64,000 bases of DNA from Mytilus galloprovincialis (lineage: Eukaryota; Mollusca; Bivalvia; Mytilida; Mytilidae), in the NCBI RefSeq assembly GCF_965363235.1, contig NC_134839.1, forward strand, positions 80,439,410 through 80,503,409, read 5' to 3'. Below are positions 13,301 to 25,300 of the stretch, piece after piece. Below the pieces are notes generated by a model. That model was not told where the DNA came from and did not search any database. It saw only the letters and a list, made by a program, of their open reading frames with translations. Position 1 is the first letter of the stretch; every line of letters begins with the position of its first letter. Both the position numbers and the translations under genes were made by a program.

Positions 13301-16300
13301 TTCAGCAAAGTCAAATCTTCATATAAGTTTTTATGACCAAAATTGTCAATCGACCCCTTAAAGAGTTATTGCCCTTTAAGGACAATTTTACACAATTTAT
13401 TTATCATGTTTTCTAACTCTAAACAATCTTCTTTTCTGAAAACCACTCAATCAAACTTAAGCTGAATGATCCTTAGGGTGTCTAGAATAAAGTTTGTGTT
13501 TTATTTACTGTTCTGTCAAAAAACATGGCCACCATGTCTAAAAATAGAACATAGGGGTAAAATGTAGTTTTTGGTTTATATTTCAAAAAACAAAGCAGTT
13601 AGAGCAAATCTGGCATGTGGTAAAAGTGGTCATAAGGTAAAGTTCTATCAGCCCTGAAATTTTCAGATGAATTATTAATATACATTCTACAATGAAATTG
13701 GACTCTTAAACTCTTAAACGAAAGATAAATGCCAAAAAATCAAGGTGAGCAATTTAGGCTCTTCAGAGCCTCTTGTTTCATTACTGATTACATCTGTTGC
13801 AGTCTTTTATATGCTCTACTCCACCCAAGCTGTTTAGTGTAGATATCTTGGACTAAAACAGAGCTAAATAAATAACATCTTTCCTTTTCCGTGGAAATCT
13901 TATGATTATCATGGCAGATAAGATGTAACAGTATTTATATTGGTATAGCCACTAAATTCTTCCAATTATTTTTATTTAAAGACCTGTAAAAAAGGTGCTA
14001 ACGAAAAAAAATCAGTCTAAAAATAAGCCTTGCATGGAAATTTAAAATTAAAAAATCTAGAATAGGAAAGATCTTTCAATCAAATATAAAAAGGTAAAAA
14101 GATACAGACTATCTTTATTCAAGAACTCGTATATTAGATGTCGGAGTCGGAAAACCAAATGAATAAGGGACGACATCAAAAGATCGATGTAGGATAAAAA
14201 ACTTAAATCAAATAGTTTGGGGGTGGGGGGTCAACATTGCTGCAAGTTTTGTTAATCTAAAATCGATTTTACATATATCCCTATTGGTCAACCAATTTTT
14301 CCCAAATTAAGTTAAGAGGGGGGGTGTGGGGGTCAGTGAAAAAACTATGTGAATTAAGTTTTTATACGACCGCAAAATTTGAAAAAAATTTCGTCGTATA
14401 TTGCTATCACGTTGGCGTCGTCGTCGTCGTCGTCCGAATACTTTTAGTTTTCGCACTCTAACTTTAGTAAAAGTGAATGGAAATCTATGAAATTTTAACA
14501 CAAGGTTTATGACCACAAAAGGAAGGTTGGTATTGATTTTGGGAGTTTTGGTCCCAACATTTTAGGAATTAGGGGCCAGAAAGGGCCCAAATAAGCATTT
14601 TCTTGGTTTTCGCACTATAACTTTAGTTTAAGTTAATAGAAATCTATGAAATTTTGACACAAGGTTTATGACCACAAAAGAACGGTTGGGATTGATTTTG
14701 GGAGTTTTGGTTTCAACAGTTTAGGAATTAGGGGCCAAAAAAGGGCCCAAATAAGCATTATTCTTGGTTTACGCACAATAACTTTAGTTTAAGTAAATAG
14801 AAATCAATGAAATTTAAACACAATGTTAATGACTACAAAAGGAAGGTTGGTATTGATTTTGGGAGTTTAAGTCCCAACAGTTTAGGAATTAGGGGCCAAA
14901 AAGGGACCCAAATAAGCATTTTTCTTGGTTTTCGCACCATAACGTTAGTATAAGTAAATAGAAATCTATGAAATTTAAACACAAGGTTTATGACCATAAA
15001 AGGAAGGTTGGTATTGATTTTGGGAGTTTTGGTCCCAACCGAATAATGGGCCCAAAGGGTCCAAAATTAAACTTTGTTTGATTTCATCAAAATTGAATAA
15101 TTGGGGTTCTTTGATATGCCGAATCTAACTGTCATGACTGTGTATGTAGATTCTTAACTTTTGGTTCCGTTTTCAAGTTGGTCTACATTAAGGTCCAAAG
15201 GGTCCAAAATTAAACTTAGTTTGATTTTGACAAAAAATGAATCAGTTAGGTTCTTTGATATGCTGAATCTAAAAATGTACTTAGATTCTTGATTATTGGC
15301 CCAGTTTTCAAGTTGGTCCAAATCGGGGTCCAAAATTAAACTTTGTTTGATTTCATCAAAGATTGAATAAATGGGGTTCTTTGATATACCAAATCTAACT
15401 GTGTATGTAAATTCTTCATTTTTGGTCCTGTTTTCAAATTGGTCTACACTAAAGTCCAAAGGGTCCAAAATTAAACTTGGTCTGATTTTAACAAAAATTG
15501 AAATCTTGGGGTTCTTTGATATGCTGAATCCAAAAATGTACTTAGATTTTTTATTATGGGCCCAGTTTTCAAGTTGGTCCAAATCAGGATCTAAAATTAT
15601 TATATTAAGTATTGTGCAATAGCAAGTCTTTTCAATTGCACAGTATTGCGCAATGGCAAGAAATATCTAATTGCACAATATTGTGAAATAGCAAATTTTT
15701 TTTAATTAGAGTTATCTTTCTTTGTCCAGAATAGTAAGCAAGAAATATCTAATTGCAAAATATTGTGCAATAGCAAGATTTTTTTTTAATTGGAGTTATC
15801 TTTCTTTGTCCAGAATCAACTTAAATCTTTGTTATATACAATATACAATGTATATTCACTTTTTACTACCAACTGATAAATCAAAATAATCTTTACCATT
15901 CAGTGATAACAAGCAGTTTTTTTACATCTTAATATTTTATGATGTATTTAAATGAGTAGTTATTGTTGCAAACTCCATTAGAAATTTTAATTGAGATTAG
16001 TTTTGGAATAAGGGAAAGGGGGATGTGATTAAAAAAATTGGGTTAAATTTTTCTCATTTCAGATTTCATAAATAAAAAGAAAATTTTTTCAAATATTTTT
16101 TTTGAGAGGATTAATATTCAACAGCATAGTGAATTGCTCAAAGGCAAAACAAAAATTTTAAGTTCATTAGACCACATTCAGTCTGTGTCAGAAAACTATG
16201 CTGTGTCAACTATTTAATCACAATCCAAATTAAGAGCTGATTCCAGCTTGAATGTTGTGTCCATACTTGAACCAACCGTTCAGGCATGCTGGTTCAGGGT

Positions 16301-19300
16301 TCAACCTCTGCGGTCGTATAAAGCTGTGCCCTGCGGAGCATCTGGTTTTATTTGATTTCATCAAAAATTGAATTCTTGGGGTTCTTTGATATGCTGAATC
16401 TAACCATGTATTTAGATTTTGGATATTGGACCATAATAGGTAATGTCCAATTTAAAGTTTTTAAGTTTAAGTTGTTAGACCACATTCATTATGTGTCAGA
16501 AACCTGTGTTGTGTCAACTATTTAATCACAATCCAAATTCAGAGCTGTATCAAGCTTGAATGTTGTGTCCATACTTTCCCAATGTTCAGGATTTGAACTC
16601 TGTGGTCGTATAAAACTGAGCCCTGTGGAGCATCTGGTTGGTTATTATCTTGAATATTATTTTAGAAAGAGATAAACTAAAAACAGCAATAATGTTCAGC
16701 AAAGTAAGATCTACAAATAAGTCATCATGACCAAAATGATCAGTTGACCCCTTAAGGAGTTATTGCCCTTTATAATAATTTTTTTAACAATTTTTCATCA
16801 ATTTTTATACGACCGCAAATTTTGAAAAAATTTTCGTCGTATATTGCTATCACGTCGGCGTCGTCGGCGTCGTCGTCCGGCGTCCGAATACTTTTAGTTT
16901 TCGCACTCTAACTTTAGTAAAAGTGAATGGAAATCTATGAAATTTTTACACAAGGTTTATGACCACAAAAGGAAGGTTGGTATTGATTTTGGGAGTTTTG
17001 GTCCCAACATTTTAGGAATTAGGGGCCAAAAAGGGCCCAAATAAGCATTTTCTTGGTTTTCGCACTATAACTTTAGTTTAAGTTAATAGAAATCTATGAA
17101 ATTTTGACACAAGGTTTATGACCACAAAAGAACGGTTGGGATTGATTTTGGGAGTTTTGGTCTCAACAGTTTAGGAATTAGGGGCCAAAAAAGGGCCCAA
17201 ATAAGCATTATTCTTGGTTTTCGCACAATAACATTAGTTTAAGTAAATAGAAATCAATGAAATTTAAACACAATGTTAATGACTACAAAAGGAAGGTTGG
17301 TATTGATTTTGGGAGTTTAGGTCCCAACAGTTTAGGAATTAGGGGCCAAAAAGGGACCCAAATAAGCATTTTTCTTGGTTTTCGCACCATAACGTTAGTA
17401 TAAGTAAATAGAAATCTATGAAATTTAAACACAAGGTTTATGACCATAAAAGAAAGGTTGGGTTTGATTTTGGGAGTTTTGGTCCCAACATAATAAGGGG
17501 CCCAAAGGGTCCAAAATTAAACTTTTGTTTGATTTCATCAAAATTGAATAATTGGGGTTCTTTGATATGCTGAATCTAACTGTCATGACTGTGTATGTAG
17601 ATTCTTAACTTTTGGTCCCGTTTTCAAATTGGTCTACATTAAGGTCCAAAGGGTCCAAAATTAAACTTAGTTTGATTTTGACAAAAAATGAATCAGTTAG
17701 GTTCTTTGATATGCTGAATCTAAAAATGTACTTAGATTCTTGATTATTGGCCCAGTTTTCAAGTTGGTCCAAATCGGGGTCCAAAATTAAACTTTGTTTG
17801 ATTTCATCAAAAATTGAATAAATGGGGTTCTTTGATATACCAAATCTAACTGTGTATGTAGATTCTTCATTTTTGGTCCTGTTTTCAAATTGGTCTACAC
17901 TAAAGTCCAAAGGGTCCAAAATTAAACTTAGTCTGATTTTAACAAAAATTGAAATCTTGAAGTTCTTTGATATGCTGAATCCAAAAATGTACTTAGATTT
18001 TTTATTATGGGCCCAGTTTTCAAGTTGGTCCAAATCAGGATCTAAAATTATTATATTAAGTATTGTGCAATAGCAAGTCTTTTCAATTGCACAGTATTGC
18101 GCAATGGCAAGAAATATCTAATTGCACAATATTGTGAAATATCAATTTTTTTTTTAATTAGAGTTATCTTTCTTTGTCCAGAATAGTAAGCAAGAAATAT
18201 CTAATTGCAAAATATTGTGCAATAGCAAGATTTTTTTTTAATTGGAGTTATCTTTCTTTGTCCAGAATCAACTTAAATCTTTGTTATATACAATATACAA
18301 TGTATATTCACTTTTTACTACCAACTGATAAATTAAAATAATCTTTACCATTCAGTGATAACAAGCAGTTTTTTTACATCTTAATATTTTATGATGTATT
18401 TAAATGAGTAGTTATTGTTGCAAACTCCATTAGAAATTTTAATTGAGATTAGTTTTGGAATAAGGGAAAGGGGGATGTGATTAAAAAAATTGGGTTCAAT
18501 TTTTCTCATTTGAAATTTCATAAATAAAAAAGAAAATTTCTTCAAACATTTTTTTGAGAGGATTAATATTCAACAGCATAGTGAATTGCTCTAAGAGAAA
18601 CAAAAATTTTAAGTTCATTAGAACACATTCATTCTGTGTCAGAAACCTATGCTGTGTCAACTATTTAATCACAATCCAAATTTAGAGCTGAATCCAGCTT
18701 GAATGTTGTGTCCATACTTGCCCTAACCGTTCAGGGTTCAACCTCTGCGGTCGTATAAAGCTACGCCCTGCGGAGCATCTGGTTGTAATCTTTTACAAAA
18801 ATCTTTTCCTCTGAATCTACTAGGCCAAATTAAACCATACTTGGCCACAATCATCATTGAGGATTCCAGTTTAAAAAATGTGTCCGGTGACCCAGCAAAC
18901 CAACCAAGATGGCTGCCATGGCTTAAAATAGAATATAGGGGTAAAATGTAGATTTTGGCTTTTAACTCTGAAACCAGAGCATTTAGAGCAAATCAGACAT
19001 GGGGTTAACTTGTTCATCAAGTCATGTCAGTCAGTTAACTGCTAGTAGTCTGTTGTTATTTAAGTATTATTGTCATTTTGTTTATTTTCTTTGGTTACAT
19101 CTTCTGACATCAGACTCGGACTTCTCTTGAACTTAATTTTAAATGTGTGTATTGTTATACGTTTTCTTTTCTACATTGGATAGAGGTATAGGGGGAGGGT
19201 TGAGATATCACAAACATGTTAAACCCCGCTGCATTTTTGTGCTTGTCCCAAGTCAGGAGCCTCTGGCCTTTGTTAGTCTTGTATTATTTTAATTTTAGTT

Positions 19301-22300
19301 TCTTGTGTACAATTTGGAAATTAGTATGGCGTACATTATCACTAAACTAGTATATATTTGTTATGGGGCCTGCTGAAGGACGCCTCCGGGTGCGGGAATT
19401 TCTCGCTACATTGAAGACCTGTTGGTGACCTGCTGTTGTTTTTTCTATGGTCTGGTTGTTGTCTCTTTGACACATTCCCCATTTTCATTCTCAATTTTAT
19501 TTTATGATCTATCTGCCCTGAAATTTTCAGATGAATCGGACAACCCGTTGTTGAGTTGCTGCCCCTGAATTGGTAATTTTTAAGGAAGTTTTGTCGTTTT
19601 TGGTTATTATCTTGAATATTATTATACGACCGCAAAAATTGAAAATTTTTTGGTCGTATATTGGTATCACGTTGGCGTCGTCGTCGTCCGAATACTTTTA
19701 GTTTTCGCACTCTAACTTTAGTGAAAGTGAATAGAAAATCTATGAAATTTTGACACAAGGTTTATGACCACAAAAGGAAGGTTGGGATTGATTTTGGGAG
19801 TTTTAGTTCAAACAGTTCAGGAATTCGGGGCCAAAAAGGGGCCCCAAGTAAGCATTATTCTTGGTTTTCACACCATAACTTTAGTATAAGTAAATAGAAA
19901 TCTATGAAATTTAAACACAAGGTTTATGACCACTAAAGGAAGTTTGGGTTTGATTTTGGGAGTTTTGGTCCCAACAGTTTAGGAATAAAGGGCCCAAAGG
20001 GTCCAACAGTGAATTTTGTTTGATTTCATCAAAAATTGAATAATTGGGGTTCTTAGATATGCGGAATCTAACTGTGTATGTAGATTCTTAATTTTTGGTC
20101 CCGTTTTCAAATTGGTCTACATTAAGGTCCAAAGGGTCCAAAATTAAACTTAGTTTGATTTTAACAAAAATTGAATCCTTGGGGTTCTTTGATATGCTGA
20201 ATCTAAAAATGTACTTAGATTTTTGATTATTGGCCCAGTTTTCAAGTTGGTCCAAATCGGGGTCCAAAATTAAACTTTGTTTGATTTCATCAAAAATTGA
20301 ATGATTGGGGTTCTTTGATATGCCAAATCTAACTGTGTATGTAGATTCTTAATTTTAGTCCCATTTTCAAATTGGTCCAAAGGGCCCAAAATTAAACTAA
20401 GTTTGATTTTAACAAAAATTGAATTATTGGGCTTTTTTGATATGTTGAATCTAAACATGTACTTAGATTTTTGATTATGGGCCCAGTTTTCAAGTTGGTT
20501 CAAATCAGGATCCAAAATTATTATATTAAGTATTGTGCAATAGCAAGAAATTTTCAATTGCACAGTATTCAGCAATAGCAAGAAATCTCTAATTGCACAG
20601 TATTGTGCAATAGCAAGAAATTTTCAATTGCACAGTATTGTGCAATAGCAAGAAATCTTCAATTGCACAGTATTGTGCAATAGCAAATATTTTCAATTGC
20701 GCAATAGCAAGAAATATCTAATTGCACAATATTGTCCAATAAAAAGAAATTTTCAATTGATTGGAGTTATCTTTCTTTGTCCAGAAAAGTAGTTGAATCA
20801 ACTTAAATCATTGTTTTATACAATATACAATGTATATTCACTTTTACTACCAACTGATAAATTAAAACAATCTTTACCATTCAGTGATAACAAACACCTT
20901 TTGTTACATTTTAATATTTTATGATGTATTTAAATGAGTAGTTATTGTTGCAAACTCCATTAGAAATTTGAATTGAGATCAGTTTTGGAAAAAAAGGAAA
21001 GTGGGATGTGAAAAAAAGGGGGGGGGTAAATTATTCTCATTTCAGATTTCATAAATAAAAAGAAAATTTCTTCAAACATTTTTTTGAGAGGATTAATATT
21101 CAATAGCATAGTGAATTGCTCAAAGGCAAAAAAAAATATTTTAAGTTCATTAGACCACATTCATTCTGTGTCCGAAACCTATGCTGTGTCAACTATTTAA
21201 TCACAATCCAAATTTAGAGCTGATTCCAGCTTGAATGTTGTGTCCATACTTGCCCCAACTGTTCAGGGTTCAACCTCTGAGGTCGTATAAAGCTGCGCCC
21301 TGCGGAGCATCTGGTTATAGATAGAGATAAACTGTAAACAGTAAACAGCAATAATGTTCAGCAAAGTAAGATCTACAAATAAGTCAACATGACAAAAATG
21401 GTCATTTGACCCTTTAAGGAGTTATTGCCCTTTACAGTCAATTTTTAACAATTTTGTAAATTTTTGTAAATTTAAACAAAATATTTTCCTCTGTTACTAA
21501 TGGGCCAAGTTCATTATAGATAGAGATAATTGTAAGTAGCAAGAATGTTCAGTTAAGTAAGATCTACAAACACATCACCATCACCAAAACAATCCATCTG
21601 TGTCTTGTTTAATATGCACATAGACCAAGGTGAGGGACACAGGCTCTTTAGAGCCTCTAGTTGTTGAAATTTTGAAAAAATGGTATAAAAATATATGAAT
21701 TGGTGTGGACTACAAAATCCCCTTTTAATAACACATTTATTTTGAGTATCTTTGTGAACATCAAATGGACAAACAATCTGTTGTTAAAATTTGAACTGCA
21801 CTCCTACTCTTCTATATTAATGTTAAAAGTTAATACATGCAACCTTATCTCATTTTGAAATCTTGTATGGTATGATTCTAGCAACAAGAGATTCCCTGGA
21901 TATGATGGAAGTGAATTCAAGGCTGATGTCCATAAAGACCATATCTTTGGAAAGCATGTTTCAGACTACATGAAACAATTAGAGGAAGAAGATGATGATG
22001 CTTACAAGAGGCAGTTCTCTCAATTCATCAAGAATGGCATCAAACCAGATACAGTAAGTGGATATGTGGGAGATATCTTTTATCAATTGGATGTATTTAA
22101 ATGAATTTTTAAAAGGCTTGGGCCAACATTAAAAATATCTTGTTTCCCCTCCCTGACTGAGGTTATCAGGGTATGGGTAGGTAGGTAGGCAAATTATTTT
22201 ATTTTATTTCTTGATATAATTTTTCTATATAGAATTTTTACAAAATTCAACAGGTAAGATAAGTAAAAAAAAGTGGGGTATTCCCTGTATTCAGTGTACA

Positions 22301-25300
22301 CCCCAGTTTTCTGGTGTTAAAACAGTATTCAGGGACCTCCTTTTTATACGACCGCAAAAATTTTAATTTTTTGGTCGTATATTGCTATCACGTTGGCGTC
22401 TGCGTCGTTGTCGTCGTCGTCTGCGTCGTCGTCCGAATACTTTTAGTTTTCGCACTCTAACTTTAGTAAAAGTGAATAGAAATCAATGAAATTTTAACAC
22501 AAGGTTTATGACCACAAAAGGAAGGTTGGGATTGATTTTGGGAGTTTTGGTCCCAACATTTTAGGAATTAGGGGCCAAAAAGGGCCCAAATAAGCATTTT
22601 CTTGGTTTTCGCACAATAACTTTAGTATAAGTAAATAGAAATCAATGAAATTTTAACACAAGGTTTATGACCACAAAAGGAAGGTTGGGATTGATTTTTG
22701 GAGTTGAGGTCACAATAGTTTATGAATTAGGGGCCAAAAAGGGGCCCAAATAAGCATTATTTTTGGTTTTTGCACCATAACTTTAGTATAAGTAAATAGA
22801 AATCTATGAAATTTAAACACAAGGTTTATGACCATAAAAGGAAGGTTGGGTTTGATTTTGGGAGTTTTGGTCCTAACAGTTCAGGAATAAGGGGCCCAAA
22901 GGGTCCAAAATTGAACTTTGTGTGATTTCATCAAAAATTAAATAATTGGGGTTCTTTGATATGCCGAATCTAACTATGTATGTAGATTCTTAATTTTTGG
23001 TCCCGTTTTCAAATTGGTCTACATTAAGGTCCAAAGGGTCCAAAATTAAACTTAGTTTGATTTTAACAAAAATTGAATCCTTGGGGTTTTTTGATATGCT
23101 GAATTTAAAAATGTACTTAGATTTTTAATTATTGGCCTAGTTTTCAAGTTGGTCCAAATGGGGGTCCAAAATTAAACTTTGTTTGATTTCATCAAAAATT
23201 GAATAAATGGGTTCTTTGATATTCCAAATCTAAATGTGTATGTAGATTCTTGATTTTTGGTCCAGTTTTCAAATTGGTCTACATTAAGGTCCGAAGGGTC
23301 CAAAATTAAACTAAGTTTGATTTTAACAAAAATTAAATTCTTGGGCTTATTTGATATGCTTTATCTAAATATGTACTTTGATTTTTGATTATGGGCCCAG
23401 TTTTCAAGTTGGTCCAAATCAGGATTCCATATCAAGTATTGTGCAATAGCAAGAAATTTTCAATTGCACAGTATTGCACAATAGCAAGAAATATCTAATT
23501 GCACAATATTGTGCAATAGCAATTAATTTTCAATTGGAGTTATCTTTCTTTGTATAGAATAGTAGTTGATAATATATGTTGGAAATTTGCCAGACATGAC
23601 TATGATGTCATTTTCTATTTTTATTTGCCAATAACTTTATGTAAATAACTTCATTGGAAATTTGCCAATATAAAATGTTGCTGATGAAGCTTTTTTTCCT
23701 TATCTTATCTAAAATGTTTTTAGATAATGTATGTTGGACATTTGCCAGACATGACTATGATGTCATTTTCTATTTTTATTTGCCAATAACTTTATGTAAA
23801 TAACTTCATTGGAAATTTGCCAATATAAAATGTTGCTGATGAAGTTTTTTTTATTGTTTTATACAATAAACAATGTATATTCACTTTTACTACCAACCAA
23901 TCTTTACCATTCAGTGATAACAAGCACTTTATTTTACATTTTAATATTTTATGATGTATTTAAAAGAGTAGTTATTGTTGCAAACTCCATTAGAAATTTG
24001 AATTGATATCAGTTTTGGAAAAACGGAAACCGGTGATGTGAAAAAAAAAGGGGGGGTTTTAAATTTTTCTCATTTCAGATTTCATAAATAAAAAGAAAAT
24101 TTCTTCAAACATTTTTTTGAGAGGATAAATATTCAACAGCATAGTGAATTGCTCAAAGGCAAAAAAAAACTTTAGTTCATTAGACCACATTCATTCTGTG
24201 TCAGAAACCTATGCTGTGTCAACTATTTAATTTTAGATTTAAAAAAGTTTGAAGAAGAAATCTTTAATTGATTTGTAAAATCTTGACATTTGTTTTGTGT
24301 AAAAAAAAACCATGTAATGTCAAAAATTTGATCACAATCCAAATTCAGAGCTGTATCACGCTTGAATGTTTTGTCCATACTTGCCCCAACTGTTCAGGGT
24401 TCGACCTCTGCGGTCGTATAAAGCTGCGCCCTGCGGAGCACCTGGTTCCTATTCATTTTATGGTATGAAATCTACAAAAGCACACATTCTTCATGTGATA
24501 ACAATGTTTAATGAAAGCAAGTGTTTAATTAGTTAAAAATCAAGCTTATTTCAAGTCTAATTTGATGCATGTTAATGACTTGGGAATTAAAATGCAATGA
24601 ATAAAAATTTTCAATAGAAGTGAACATAATCCAGTTATGTTCAGTTACACCTGGATCATGCAGCTTGGTCAATTAATTCCTAAACAAAAGATTTGTATGT
24701 TTTTTCGAGTTCTAGAAAAAAACAAGGCTTCCCTTATTCATGTTTTGTTGTTCCTAGAATACTTTGAGTATTTACAAATTCAACTGATGCAGTTATAAGG
24801 GTCTTATAACGTAAAACGTGCCCTTTTGTAAATTTCATGCCATAAATTGAAAAATAAAATTCCATGCCATAAATTGAAAAATAAAGACACATTTAAACTG
24901 GTCTTGTTTACACCAGAAAGCAGGGAATTCACGTATCCAACATTTTCTGACTTGTGCCCAACCTGTTCGAAGTCAATGACAAAGTAGATTGATTTCAAAG
25001 CATGATTCTGACCATTTTTACTCAAAGATTTTATCCTTTAAACAGGAACAGAGGTAAAATACAAAGCCAATCAAGGTGCACTCAGTGGGTTGAAAGATGC
25101 TTCAGATTTTTTATTTTCAAATATCACCCTTGCACACAACACAAATCGTTTGGCAAGGAATTATGTTTGTTTTCCTTGATTCCGAATCATATAGACGCTT
25201 CAATACAAAAATGCCTTTATTTAAAACGCTTGTTGACTACAGCATCGGAAAGGTATGACAAAAAACCAACACACGTTTACTACAGCATAGGAAAGATATC

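Larger units (their letters stand above)
16638..21660 (+). mobile_element. Family 2 element split by three later insertions
   Basis: Family 2 sequence is present at 16638-16804, 18783-19029, 19501-19621 and 21315-21660, in the same order as in the uninterrupted copy at 27251. It ends with AAGGTGAGG, the hairpin GGCTCTTTAGAGCC and TCTAG|TT. It has been interrupted by family 1 copy C (16805-18782), a dispersed repeat (19030-19500) and family 1 copy D (19622-21314). Its own 5' end is missing. Confidence 0.75.

Noticed and set aside
15154-18033. 142-codon minus-strand frames as protein genes
   Set aside because: They lie entirely within tandem units of a non-coding transposon family and lack promoter, splice or domain support. 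They are kept only as an open question under findings.
20520-20760. CRISPR-like array
   Set aside because: Units are contiguous palindromic repeats without unique spacers, inside a eukaryotic transposon.
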